A stretch of DNA of 64,000 bases from Hofstenia miamia (lineage: Eukaryota; Xenacoelomorpha; Acoela): NCBI GenBank assembly GCA_004352715.1, contig SCFE01000082.1, forward strand, positions 402,704 through 466,703. Reading direction: 5' to 3'. Under the pieces are notes generated by a model. It saw nothing but the letters and a program-made list of their open reading frames with translations. It was not told where the DNA came from and made no database searches. Positions within the stretch are counted from its first letter, which is position 1. Every line of letters begins with the position of its first letter. Made by a program: the position numbers and the translations under genes. This document shows positions 1 to 11,600 of the stretch, piece by piece.

Positions 1-30
1 ATAGGTTTGCATAGACAAGATTTAATGTAT

Positions 31-35
<5 letters not shown>

Positions 36-66
<31 letters not shown>
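36..66. repeat. (TA)n microsatellite
   Basis: Pure TA dinucleotide run at the left edge of the window. It is the first of more than a dozen such tracts here, which are a hallmark of this genome. Confidence 0.95.
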
Positions 67-69
<3 letters not shown>

Positions 70-600
70 AAGGCTACCGAAACAGGCTATGCAGCTAAAT
101 TTTAATTTCAACCAGTGAAGGCGAGGATTTTATTTTATATTTCTGTTTCTTTTTCAAATGTGAGTTGTTGACGCTATTAAAATATGTTTTTTCATAAACT
201 AATTGCATTAGACATTAATTTAAGGGGGTTTGGGCACTTATTAAGCGAATTTAATATACTCAAAAGTAAACATTTAGTGTTTATTTCTACGCCAACATAT
301 ACAAATGCATAAACTTTTGTAAGCAAAGACAAAATTCTAAGATAGTTTTGCAATTTTCACTTTATCATAAATCAAGCTCTGAAACATTTAGTAGTTTTGA
401 TAATTTTTTATAAAAACATTACTTAAAATTCTAAAAACGCTATCTGGTAATGATTCTCTCTGTATGTAATACTTATGAATCTTTATGAGGAAATTTCTAC
501 ACATTTTTTTATATATCTTGAATAGTTCTTTAATTCTCTTAAGGGTTATGTAATCCATCTATATTTAAAAGATCTATGAACGTTGAATCATATTAGACAG
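67..600. other. AT-rich non-coding stretch
   Basis: I see no open frame with protein-like composition, no repeat ends and no splice-bounded island between the microsatellite and the protein-like remnant that follows. Confidence 0.5.
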
Positions 601-900
601 CTGATATATGATCAGGCGACTTCTCCATGACAAAAGGCAATTCGTCAATAAGTAGTAAAATGACATCAGCATAATCACATTGTAACATTGTAAAGGAAAT
701 CACCATTTAAGAAGTGCAAAGAAATAAGTTTTATAAAAAATTCCGTTTTTTTAAAAAATACACTTCATCATAAACGCTTGCATGTGCATTATCTTCCAGA
801 ATTCCAAAAGCATGTCCACCAGAACAAGGAACTGAATGCTCACGCAGCAAAGCAAAAATCCAGACATATTTTTGACACTGATGACGAATTGTAGGCTGAT
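600..900 (-). pseudogene. Unassigned protein-like remnant downstream of integrase
   Basis: Reading the minus strand, 749-899 gives an uninterrupted frame of about 49 codons with balanced residue use, including segments IRHQCQKYVWIFALL and GHAFGILEDNAHASVYDE. A second short protein-like frame, with DYADVILLLIDELPFVMEK, lies at about 605-700. They are in the same orientation as the integrase remnant and downstream of it, so they may be the 3' part of the same retroelement or of another element. I do not recognise the family. No start codon or intact gene is present. The residue pattern is seen in the sequence; membership of the element is inference. Confidence 0.3.
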
Positions 901-1159
901 GTAATCTTTTGAAAATTTCTGACGCTTAGTAAAACAAGATAATCTCTCAAAATGTTGTACATATATATTGGAAGTGGTGAATGTATAAACAAAGTATTAC
1001 ACTTTTTATGAGGTTCTCTGTAAATTTTGTTATTGAAAGCTCATTACAGTTGTACAGCCGACAGTTTAGTGTTGACAAAGCATTAAGTGCACTGATTGTA
1101 ATTCTCGCATGATTTTATGAACATACTTACATGGAATCAACACAGTATAACGTTCACAT

Positions 1160-1756
1160 GTCATTGCAATAGGTGTCTAAGCTTCTTGACCAAAAATATC
1201 ATTGCAATAGGTGTCTCAGCTTCTTGACCAAAAATAGCTTTAAATATTGTTACACCTGTTGTACTGATGTGCTATTGAGATATTCAACCATCTCAACTAC
1301 TATTCTCCATTGCCTTCCTGCGGCTTGAGACAATACAGATCAAATCAATTTAATTAAAGTGCAATTCAATTTCTTGACTGATCCATTGGCCTGTAGTGGT
1401 ACACAATGGTAGTCTCATGCAGTATTTTCAATTGTTTAGTCATCTCATTCATCAAACAGCTTTCAATCTGTGCCCTCTATCTCATACAAGTTTCTGCATG
1501 AGAACAAACTTCACAACCCACTCCTTCAGCCTTTGTGCTCCCCATTGGGAATTATTCAGTTTTACGTAGTGAAATGATCTACAATCACCAGAAGATATTT
1601 ATACCCATCATCATCCTTGGCCAATTGTTCTAGATTCATATGCACTAACTCATTTGGCAGCACAACTGTGATGCTCTCTAATTCTGCTCTTTTTATTCTG
1701 GAAAGTTTTGATTAATCTTTATCAGGCATGTTTCACATTTATATATGACATCCAAT
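1160..1756 (-). pseudogene. Ty3/Gypsy-type retrotransposon integrase remnant
   Basis: On the minus strand a broken reading frame recalls the integrase of LTR retrotransposons. In order from the 5' side (about 1750) it shows a CETC pair, as in the second half of an HHCC zinc-binding module, then a core segment with LVHMNLE and DGYKYLLVIVDHFT (about 1565-1670), then a segment with NGSVKKLN and LSQAAGRQWR (about 1290-1400), and finally FKAIFGQEAETPIAM (about 1195-1240), which matches the post-catalytic region where TPFELxFGREAxxPID-like text is usual. The first catalytic Asp appears replaced (HMN where HMD is expected). Several stops and frame changes separate the blocks, so it is dead. No LTR was recognised. 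The family is known for RNA-mediated integration; assignment to Ty3/Gypsy rather than BEL is likely but not proven. Confidence 0.75.
1163..1238. repeat. 38-bp tandem duplication
   Basis: Two adjacent 38-bp units (1163-1200 and 1201-1238), each beginning ATTGCAATAGGTGTCT, differ at only two or three bases. The duplication falls inside the integrase remnant and repeats its last recognisable block, so it arose after insertion of the element. Confidence 0.9.
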
Positions 1757-2680
1757 ACCATTGACCTGACTCTTCATTGAACATATTCTCTGTTTGAGAA
1801 AGAAACTATTAAGATTTTCTACAAAATAATCAGTTAAGGATACATGGCACAATATCAACAATGTTTCAGGAATGTGAATATCAAAATAATAGAAATACAC
1901 TTTAGTAAAGTTTTAAGTAATCAAAAGAAGATTACTTTCAATTTAAGGGAAAAATAAGTGGTTTACATTAACATAGAAATATAATTTACTATGAGTGTGG
2001 AGTAACCTGACTTTTCCCTTCTCCCAACTGCAATGTAGTCACTTTTGAATGCTTGAGTTTGCAATGCACACTCCTGATTTGTTTAAATTCAAATTTCAAA
2101 TGGAAACCAACCTGGATTAATTTTATGTAATACCCAGAACTGGTGTTGCATGCTTGAATTTCTGTTGGGAGAAAAGTATGCTCATTTTGTTATCAAGTCA
2201 TCAAAAAGTATTCCAGATTAGTTTTACTTTACATAAAGAATGCATGTTATAAATATGGAAAGTTGAAGTGAGTTTGGGTTTAGATACAATTCAGGATTTG
2301 CTTCAGTCTCAATTCCTTGCTAACTAACCATGGCTAGCTCACCAACTATTTAATTTACTAAATTAGTAAATGAAAATAATTCGCAACAGTTTCAGGGATG
2401 CCACCACAGAAATTAGCCTAAATTGTATATCAGGTTGCAAATTAATGAAGGAATATTATTGAACAAATGTTCATTAAATGCCTTATTTCTTTTTGTTATA
2501 CATTGCAATGGTTCGTACAAGCTTGACAAGCTTACACATTACTCTAATTAAGTTCAATAAAACTAAAAAAGCTTTTATCTTCTGAAAAATTGTTTTTGAA
2601 CCAACCTTAACAAAGTACACGTAAATAAATCTATTTTTACTAACAAAGTGGAAAAATATTATTTTGCTACTTTTACTTTT
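1757..2680. other. AT-rich stretch without recognised genes
   Basis: Low in CG dinucleotides like the neighbouring integrase remnant. It may hold upstream pol sequence of the same element, but I could not read a convincing reverse transcriptase or RNase H motif. Confidence 0.35.
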
Positions 2681-3090
2681 TATAGTGGAGGAGCGTGGCC
2701 CACATTGCCTAGTGTGCGGAAAGCATACAGAAATAGTTATTGCAAATTCATATTCTATATGTGCTAGAGACCTTCAGGACAATCACCTTGATCGCGGCCC
2801 AGTTCTGATGTTGTTGGCACTTTAATTTTTTGTTGCGCTCCCAGTTATGCAGGGCCAGTACACGGCCCAGTAATGCGACCAGTCCTACTGGACTCTAACA
2901 TGGAAGGTAATAGCATATGGTTTAATCATTTCCATTATTGGATCATCTATATTTCAATTAGCAAGGTCTAAAGCAATGATTAGTATACTAAGGGCTGACA
3001 TATATATGCTTGCAAAATGGGCGTCATTCTGTAAAAATCTCGTCAGAGGGGGCCGTCGCCCCCTCTGATCCTCCTATAGATCCGCCAGTG
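2680..3090. mobile_element. GC-rich fragment with a DNA-transposon-like terminus
   Basis: GC-rich patches (GTGGCCCACATT, GCGGCCCAG, ACACGGCCCAG) stand out in AT-rich DNA, and the segment ends at 3079-3090 with TAGATCCGCCAGTG, whose complement CACTGGCGGATC resembles the terminus of several animal DNA transposons. A similar GTAGCGGATCTATAGG motif lies at 33431-33446. A matching left end was not found, so this is called a fragment only. Confidence 0.35.
3044..3067. repeat. Perfect 10-bp GC hairpin
   Basis: CAGAGGGGGC at 3044-3053 and its exact reverse complement at 3058-3067 are separated by the 4-base loop CGTC. It lies just inside the presumed transposon end at 3090. Confidence 0.9.
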
Positions 3091-3656
3091 TTTAATAGAC
3101 ATTAAAAGAGCAAGGTGTGCGTTCATATTAACGCACACTGCGAAATTACGCGTAATAATTGAAATTGCATCCTACATTTGTAACCTAACGTTATTGATTG
3201 GTTCACGAAATGGAAATAGATCATTTCGAGGTGTGCGCTAATGATCACCGCACCTCGAGTGAGAAATCAAGCGTCTCACCACTCTCAGTTAATTCCCGCC
3301 AAGCAAACATCAATAAAAATGGAGAAACTTTTGCAAGTTCTACATGTACATAAATTGGTTGTGGTGTTAAACTAAAACAAATGTTAGGAGTGGGCTTTAT
3401 TCTAATTCATTAGACTATTTTAGTGGTTGAAGCAGTTATTAGCAGTAAAACAGACACGCTCACTCTGTGTCATGTGCACAACACCCAGCCCTGGTTGAAT
3501 GTGTTTATGAGCCTGCTATTGCAAAGGGGGCTCATCAATGCTAGACAAAAGCTGTGGAATATGAGCATTAGCTTACTAATGTTTACGGCCAACAAGTTTT
3601 TTAGTCCGCCTTAACAATGGTTGCATACGTTAGGTGGGTCGCAGAGATAGAATCTG

Positions 3657-4656
3657 NNNNNNNNNNNNNNNNNNNNNNNNNNNNNNNNNNNNNNNNNNNN
3701 NNNNNNNNNNNNNNNNNNNNNNNNNNNNNNNNNNNNNNNNNNNNNNNNNNNNNNNNNNNNNNNNNNNNNNNNNNNNNNNNNNNNNNNNNNNNNNNNNNNN
3801 NNNNNNNNNNNNNNNNNNNNNNNNNNNNNNNNNNNNNNNNNNNNNNNNNNNNNNNNNNNNNNNNNNNNNNNNNNNNNNNNNNNNNNNNNNNNNNNNNNNN
3901 NNNNNNNNNNNNNNNNNNNNNNNNNNNNNNNNNNNNNNNNNNNNNNNNNNNNNNNNNNNNNNNNNNNNNNNNNNNNNNNNNNNNNNNNNNNNNNNNNNNN
4001 NNNNNNNNNNNNNNNNNNNNNNNNNNNNNNNNNNNNNNNNNNNNNNNNNNNNNNNNNNNNNNNNNNNNNNNNNNNNNNNNNNNNNNNNNNNNNNNNNNNN
4101 NNNNNNNNNNNNNNNNNNNNNNNNNNNNNNNNNNNNNNNNNNNNNNNNNNNNNNNNNNNNNNNNNNNNNNNNNNNNNNNNNNNNNNNNNNNNNNNNNNNN
4201 NNNNNNNNNNNNNNNNNNNNNNNNNNNNNNNNNNNNNNNNNNNNNNNNNNNNNNNNNNNNNNNNNNNNNNNNNNNNNNNNNNNNNNNNNNNNNNNNNNNN
4301 NNNNNNNNNNNNNNNNNNNNNNNNNNNNNNNNNNNNNNNNNNNNNNNNNNNNNNNNNNNNNNNNNNNNNNNNNNNNNNNNNNNNNNNNNNNNNNNNNNNN
4401 NNNNNNNNNNNNNNNNNNNNNNNNNNNNNNNNNNNNNNNNNNNNNNNNNNNNNNNNNNNNNNNNNNNNNNNNNNNNNNNNNNNNNNNNNNNNNNNNNNNN
4501 NNNNNNNNNNNNNNNNNNNNNNNNNNNNNNNNNNNNNNNNNNNNNNNNNNNNNNNNNNNNNNNNNNNNNNNNNNNNNNNNNNNNNNNNNNNNNNNNNNNN
4601 NNNNNNNNNNNNNNNNNNNNNNNNNNNNNNNNNNNNNNNNNNNNNNNNNNNNNNNN
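3657..4656. other. Assembly gap, 1000 N
   Basis: Exactly 1000 Ns, probably a nominal size. The bases on its right (ATAGATAGAATCGGATCGG) resemble the transposon end on its left (CAGAGATAGAATCTG), so both flanks may be the same terminus and the true gap may be small or negative. Confidence 0.95.
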
Positions 4657-4733
4657 CATAGATAGAATCGGATCGGATACGGATCGGTTCGGATCTTCAT
4701 TTTGAGAAACTTGTGTGTTTCTACATTTTATAA

Positions 4734-4925
4734 ACTAGAAATGCGCTCGGAGAGCACAGACCTCCGAGCTTGTGTCCCCGGATCAGCACTAAAATTTAAT
4801 GGATTCCAGACGCATCTCTGGTGAAAATTTGAGGTCAATACATCTATTACTTTTTCCGTAAAGTTTCTACTAAACAAACGAACCAACGCTTCCAAAAACA
4901 TAACATCCTTGGCGGAGGTAATAAC
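4734..4925 (-). repeat. Short 'GGCGGAGGT' dispersed repeat, copy 1
   Basis: This 190-bp unit starts CTAGAAATGCGCTCGGAGAG and ends TTGGCGGAGGTAATAA. The minus strand reads through as protein-like text with NFTEKVID and NPLNFSADPG. The same order of blocks is present in the copy at 9684-9884. I recall closely similar repeats from many marine animal genomes; that is memory, not a search. It is nested in the hAT-like element 3642-5369, so it inserted later or was carried by it. Confidence 0.8.
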
Positions 4926-5377
4926 GCACATTTTTACATTGAATCCCAATTTAAGTGTGTTAGTAACCTCAATCTAAGTGAAATTTTGTAATTGAATTTC
5001 ATTGTTCATACGACAGGTTCCGCATTATTCTTTCCGACAACCTATGAGATTGGTTACCAATACTTTAAATCTGAAAATGCGATTCATGTTAGCCATCACA
5101 TAATGATAAAATAGTAAAGCAACCAAAAACATTTGTTTCTACAAACATGCAAATGAAATAGCAGAATTCTGAAAAGGATTCTTTCCAATATGTATGTCAA
5201 ATAAAAACCGCAGAACACACAGAAGCAAGTAGAATACCTTAGCTTTTGCAAACACTGCCTGTTTATTGTTAGAATGCTTATTTAAATTCGGATTCGTTTT
5301 GGATTGCAAACTAATTTTCTTTAAAAGTTCAGATCGGATCTTAAAATGTTGGATCCGATTGCATCTCTGGGGGGTCA

Positions 5378-5684
5378 TCTATTTCTCCTTCCATGCCAAA
5401 TACAGAGGTTCGAAAATAATAGCAAATGAGTCCTGGTCTTGGTTGAAATTGATAAGTTGGTCTGATCACGTACTGGTCATGTCTGATGTTTTAATATTTC
5501 GTGGTGTTGTTAAATAAACTAAAGTATCCATTTCAAATATTTTACTTGATATCTGATTTTAAGAAATATTCATTTGAGTCATATTTTACATTAATGTAGA
5601 ATATTTAAAAATTATACATTTAATCATGTTATGGATGGCTTCAAGTTCAAGCAATGACTGCTGTGATTTCCATTGTAGATTTTG
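5378..5684. other. AT-rich non-coding stretch
   Basis: Between the hAT right end and the next gap I see only AT-rich DNA without repeat ends. Confidence 0.5.
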
Positions 5685-6684
5685 NNNNNNNNNNNNNNNN
5701 NNNNNNNNNNNNNNNNNNNNNNNNNNNNNNNNNNNNNNNNNNNNNNNNNNNNNNNNNNNNNNNNNNNNNNNNNNNNNNNNNNNNNNNNNNNNNNNNNNNN
5801 NNNNNNNNNNNNNNNNNNNNNNNNNNNNNNNNNNNNNNNNNNNNNNNNNNNNNNNNNNNNNNNNNNNNNNNNNNNNNNNNNNNNNNNNNNNNNNNNNNNN
5901 NNNNNNNNNNNNNNNNNNNNNNNNNNNNNNNNNNNNNNNNNNNNNNNNNNNNNNNNNNNNNNNNNNNNNNNNNNNNNNNNNNNNNNNNNNNNNNNNNNNN
6001 NNNNNNNNNNNNNNNNNNNNNNNNNNNNNNNNNNNNNNNNNNNNNNNNNNNNNNNNNNNNNNNNNNNNNNNNNNNNNNNNNNNNNNNNNNNNNNNNNNNN
6101 NNNNNNNNNNNNNNNNNNNNNNNNNNNNNNNNNNNNNNNNNNNNNNNNNNNNNNNNNNNNNNNNNNNNNNNNNNNNNNNNNNNNNNNNNNNNNNNNNNNN
6201 NNNNNNNNNNNNNNNNNNNNNNNNNNNNNNNNNNNNNNNNNNNNNNNNNNNNNNNNNNNNNNNNNNNNNNNNNNNNNNNNNNNNNNNNNNNNNNNNNNNN
6301 NNNNNNNNNNNNNNNNNNNNNNNNNNNNNNNNNNNNNNNNNNNNNNNNNNNNNNNNNNNNNNNNNNNNNNNNNNNNNNNNNNNNNNNNNNNNNNNNNNNN
6401 NNNNNNNNNNNNNNNNNNNNNNNNNNNNNNNNNNNNNNNNNNNNNNNNNNNNNNNNNNNNNNNNNNNNNNNNNNNNNNNNNNNNNNNNNNNNNNNNNNNN
6501 NNNNNNNNNNNNNNNNNNNNNNNNNNNNNNNNNNNNNNNNNNNNNNNNNNNNNNNNNNNNNNNNNNNNNNNNNNNNNNNNNNNNNNNNNNNNNNNNNNNN
6601 NNNNNNNNNNNNNNNNNNNNNNNNNNNNNNNNNNNNNNNNNNNNNNNNNNNNNNNNNNNNNNNNNNNNNNNNNNNNNNNNNNNN
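5685..6684. other. Assembly gap, 1000 N
   Basis: A second run of exactly 1000 Ns. No shared sequence was noticed between its two flanks. Confidence 0.95.
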
Positions 6685-9683
6685 AATTATTAATTCTTCA
6701 AACATTTTAATTAGGGCTCTATTTGCTGCACCAATATAAGAAGTAGATGTCTCAGAAAAATTGGCCTACAATTCATTGAGCCTTTAATATTTCAATATTA
6801 CTGTACGATAGGGTGACCAGATCAAAAACATGTGAACACGGGAGCAAAAATTTATTTTTGAATTATTTAAATTTATAAAATTCATGGTAATTTTGCAGAA
6901 AAATATATTCTCACATTGATGCCACAATTCTTGAAAAAATTAATCCATTGTTAGTGATATAGTCTAAGTACGCATCTAATACTTAAAATGCTTTCAAATG
7001 AAACATTTTTCATAATGAATTGCGCATGTAATTTTACACCACTATTTTCGTAGCATAGTCTGATCAATTCTTATAACAATTTCTAGACATTGAGTGCACA
7101 TATTTTCTTGAGTTTTTCAAAAATATATATTGTCCTTAGGTAAATAATTTTATTGCTGAAAAAACGTGTTTATGAAAATCAAAGGAAGATTAAAAACCGT
7201 ACATAATTAGGTTTGGTCATGTAAAATATCTCACGAGTCTCGAAAAAACTTTGAATTCAATTTTACAATGAGGAAGAAAGTTTCATTAACACTTCCAAAT
7301 ACACTTAATCTTCCATTGTGATTAGTCTATTTTCTTAAATTAGGAACATGCAATGAATGAACATGAACAAAAATACAAAAACGCATACATTTTACTTAAA
7401 AAAACATAATTGTAGTAGACTGTAAATTGGACAGTGGCATTTAAAAAAGTATGAACAAGAATTTTCTTCAGCAAAATTTAGCAGTAAATGATAACAAATC
7501 ATTTTTAAAAATTTTGTTCCTGTAAAGCAATTTAATAATCTTTTCCTGCGAATATAAATAATGACATGAGTGAATCTTTTTAAATGGATTGTTTCGAAAA
7601 CTTCAAAAGTTTCTGTAAATCTATATTAGATTTAACACATGAAATTCATGAACAGGTCACTGTAAGAATAATCTATAAATCCTGCAATGTGACATTGAAA
7701 CTTAAAGCTACTACGAAAATTAAAAAGAATTTAGCATTGAAAATTTTAAGCAAAAATATGAGCACAACTTTCAAAAAAACTAAATCAATAATGAAGAGTT
7801 TTAAATTTTTTAATAAGAAATATACAAAACTGATATTGAAGCTTGCCATACACAAAAATTAAGAATGCAAATTGCACTGTGTATTTTGCTCATAACGCCA
7901 GTCGAATATTTGTTCAGTATTTCCTATTGTCTCAATCTATAAATAGAGATAACTATATTCCATTACATTCTAAGCATCAATGCAAGGCAACGGCTTTAAT
8001 TTTATATACAGTATGCTGCTTAGAAGCCTCAAGTTTTAGTAAAATAGACGTTAAATGTGATTGTAAAACTTCATCTAAAATTAATGATTTTATTTTCAAA
8101 ACATTCTGCAAAGTTATTCTTATAATTTATTCAAAATTTTTTTTGTAAACTATGTTGCAAAATGAAATCCTAACCATAATCTTCACAAAATTCTAAGAGC
8201 AAGTAGTAGGCCTTTAACAAAGTTGTTTTTAAATGCGAATTCTAAAAAATCCAAAAATAATTCAACATAAATTTTTAAAGGACAAAGATGAAATTGAGAA
8301 TCGAACTTTATTGTAATCAGAATCAATTCTGATTTTGAATCTGCAGTTGAATCAATTTTAATTCAATAGAATCAATAAAAAAACTAGTGCAAAATGGATA
8401 AACTAAGAATTTGAATTTTTTTATAAGCAATTTTTAAAATTTCTATGTAATTCAATGCATTTCTGTTGATTTGCGCTGCTTGCATAGCTGGTTAAGGTAA
8501 TTCGAGCTTAATCATTTCCGACAATTTTTTTCACCCACATTCAAATTGTCCTATACTATCTGGGTCTGCTCATATTCACTTGTAAATATTGTGACCTAGT
8601 GAAGAAATTTCCTTTGATAAGTCCATTTAGTTCACATAATTACTAAGAGAAGGTAAAGTTGATCTTAAGAAATGACGTTAAAAATGGTTATTTTGTAAAT
8701 AAGGGCTCCTTATTACGTTCTGAATATTATTTCAGTATACATGTAAAACTGGCGAAACGAGTAGTGTAGACAACAAAATAAAAAACGGATAAGTTTGTTT
8801 CTACATGTCGGTCAAGTTCATACAAAACACCAATTCTACTCTGTAAGCTTTTGCATATGCGCAAATCGTGATATGTATTTTACAGAAAATATCAACATTG
8901 CTAAAACTAAATCATTTTGATTCGACGTCCTTCCTTGCCTTAACTTCACAACAACATTTTTAATCATATATGTAGGTAGAAATTTGGACTAATACAAGTC
9001 AGTTAAGTTAAGATTCAAAATATTGATAATTATGTGCAATTAATTTGAATATATTTACTATCAAATGAATAATATAAAGCATCAGTAATATTTGATGTGT
9101 AATTATTAAAATTATAGATAGAATCTAGTTAGATAGATTAATTATTCCCTTAATACCTATATATTTAAGTTATCATTCTACCCTCAAGGGTTGCGGTAGA
9201 CCATTTTCCATTTCACAAATCAGTAATGATGTTTAAATAAACAAAAAACATGTATTTTCCAAAAAATTCTTTTTCCTAAATTCCTTTGAAAACATGTACA
9301 AATAAGATTTGAAATATTTCGAAACTCGATAGAAAGTATATTAAAAATGTGTATTGTATATTTCACATGTATATATATATATACATTCTTTGCTGTACCA
9401 TTGCCTACTAAGTATATTTAAAAGGTCTTGGTAGTAATCAGCGCCAGAGTTCTGATAGATTATTTAGATGCACTATATTTGCATGTCTATTTTCTGAAGA
9501 CTTTATGTATAATTATGTTTATATAAATAAAATTTCCAAGTTTTCTGCGAAGTGTTTTTGAGAATTGTAAAAAATTTATACCCGTACTTAGTATTGACAA
9601 AATGTGCTCAATAAATTTACAAAAATACAGACATTATGTAATTTCACTTTTATGTTACAAAACGCCAGTTGTATTCTAATTAC
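6685..9683. other. AT-rich stretch with one possible transposon terminus
   Basis: At 6809-6822 the motif ATAGGGTGACCAGAT resembles a terminus common to hAT-like MITEs, but I found no partner end. The open frames at 7584-7862 and 7843-8148 are Lys/Ile/Phe-rich, as expected by chance in AT-rich DNA. A short TA run is at 9369-9384. Confidence 0.4.
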
Positions 9684-9884
9684 AGCTAGAAAAGCACTCG
9701 GAGAGCGCAGACCTCCGCCACGCAGCTTATGTCGACCGGATCAGCACCAAAATTTAACGGATTCCTTCTTGAGGCCAATCCATCTATTACTTTTTCCGTA
9801 AAGTTGCTAACAGACAAACAGACAAACAGACAAACAAACAAGCCACCGCTACCAAAAACATAACCTCCTTGGCGGAGGTAATAA
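9684..9884 (-). repeat. Short 'GGCGGAGGT' dispersed repeat, copy 2
   Basis: Better preserved copy of the unit at 4734-4925, from CTAGAAAAGCACTCGGAGAG to TTGGCGGAGGTAATAA. It has a perfect 10-bp inverted repeat near its ends (ACCTCCGCCA at 9711-9720, TGGCGGAGGT at 9870-9879) and an internal (CAGACAAA)n-like tract at about 9811-9842. The minus strand is open through the whole unit, with NFTEKVIDGLASRRNPLNF and ISCVAEVCALRVLF, in the frame that is also open in copy 1. It could be a non-autonomous element; function unknown. Confidence 0.85.
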
Positions 9885-11563
9885 GCATTTAGTTGGAAAA
9901 AAACATAAAAAGCGTTGCTATTTTTTCTCAAATCTCATCTTTTTAAAACACTTCGTTAAAGTAGTTCAATCCTGCTTCAAATGGCTTTCCCTTAACAGTA
10001 ACACTGCTTAAGATCTCTATGAATTATATAATACCGCCATTATTTCAGTACATTCTATTATGTTAGCATTCCAGTGAAAATTGATTTTTTGAAATATTAC
10101 TTCTGTAATAACATGTCTCAGTAAGATTTTAATCAAGTAATTGAATACAAATGAAAAAGCTATTTATATCATAGGCATTAAGATATCTAACATTAATGTG
10201 ATGCTTTTATTCTGAATAAATTAAAATACTACTAAAAAGCTTTTAAAGTTTCTTGGATATATTAAAATTGAACAGATATTAACGAATTGTCTAAATATAT
10301 TATCAGAGCAAATTCATAATGTCCCTTCGCTAGATGTCGTAACATAGTCCATCTAGTAGTTTAAAATTGACAGAACATTTAATTTTCGCAACGCGTTTAT
10401 TAATGTTTTTTGGTTACATTTTTACATTTTATGTTTGGGCATTGCAGATACTCATTGATTAAATGCAGATAATTGTCAATGCAAATGCATAAACTCATCT
10501 TATCAATTACTACACAATATGAAAATCAAAACTATCTAAATAAAGAAGTTGAAAGATTTTAAAAGACAAATACACTACTAGCAAAACTTAGTTCAATACA
10601 AAAACATATGTAGCAAATTATATGTTACATTTCCTTAAATTATTAACCTTGAAAATAGTTTTTTCAAAACATAAATAGAGTTTGCAAAAGAATGAACTAT
10701 TAAGCATATTTTGGTTCTTGCACAAAAACAAGTTTTCGCTGTCAAAATATAAAACTTGGTAAGAGTAATATTCGGTTTCAATTGATTCCAATTTCTAATT
10801 GCTTTTCCAACAACAGATTTAATATTTTATGGCATTGCATTCTTAAATAAATACTGCATCATAATATTGATTGAACTACAGTAGTGAATAATTTTAATTT
10901 TTTTTTAAAACCCAATCTAAGTCTATAGAAAATTAAATTTAAGATGGGGTTTAAGATTTCCTAAGTTTAAGCAAACTTGTCTCTTTTCCTAAGGTATTTT
11001 CTACCTGGATGTTAAAAGTTAATTTTAACTGAATTTACTAGGATAAGCCCAGTTCAGTAATTTAAATGAATTTTTAAAATGGATGCTAGGATATATATTT
11101 ATATATTTACTCCATAAATTTTGATTTTTCACATGACATGACACACAATTTGTGCTATTTGCCATCCAAACTTTGTTGTGACATAAAATATGTGCCACAA
11201 TTACCGGTTGTGCTACATGGCTACTTAGGTCATCTACATTATGAGAAAATATTGTAGAGCCTCAAAAAATAACATATTTCTGAATGGTTTTCAGTTTTAA
11301 AATATATTTTTAAATTTAATGAAATTATTGGCATTCCAAAGATATAGAAATAGCATTCATATCATCAAAACTTTTGATTGTATTACATTATTGAAAATAT
11401 TTACAAGTGTACCTAACTGGGAATTTTGGTAGACGCCATTTATTCAGAAATATTTCTGTTATTGATATTGAAGAATTGTAGATGATCAACAATTTTACTT
11501 AAATAATTTGGCTTAGGAAGAACTGCTATTAAAATGATCACATTCTATGAAAATATTTGGTTC

Positions 11564-11567
<4 letters not shown>
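9885..11567. other. AT-rich non-coding stretch
   Basis: No protein-like frame, paired repeat end or splice-bounded island was seen before the (TA)n tract at 11568. Confidence 0.5.

Positions 11568-11598
<31 letters not shown>
11568..11598. repeat. (TA)n microsatellite at LINE 3' end
   Basis: A TA run that lies exactly where the minus-strand LINE reading frame ends, so it may have grown from the element's 3' tail. Confidence 0.9.

Positions 11599-11600
<2 letters not shown>

Larger units (their letters stand above)
3642..5369. mobile_element. hAT-like DNA transposon, gapped
   Basis: The left end begins CAGAGATAGAATC at 3642 and the right end finishes ATCCGATTGCATCTCTG at 5369, so the termini read CAGAGATAGAATC and, reversed, CAGAGATGCAATCGGATCC. 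Subterminal GC-rich CGGATC repeats occur at 4668-4695 and 5332-5360. The 8 bases outside each end (GTGGGTCG at 3634-3641, GGGGGTCA at 5370-5377) match at 6 of 8, fitting a decayed hAT-type 8-bp target duplication. No transposase frame is visible, but 1000 Ns hide part of the interior. Internal DNA contains a nested short repeat. Confidence 0.65.

Noticed and set aside
1163-1240. Possible CRISPR-like or satellite array
   Set aside because: Only two units without spacers; a simple tandem duplication inside a dead integrase.
3601-6739. Long open frames across 3601-4705 and 5626-6739
   Set aside because: They consist almost entirely of Ns and carry no information.
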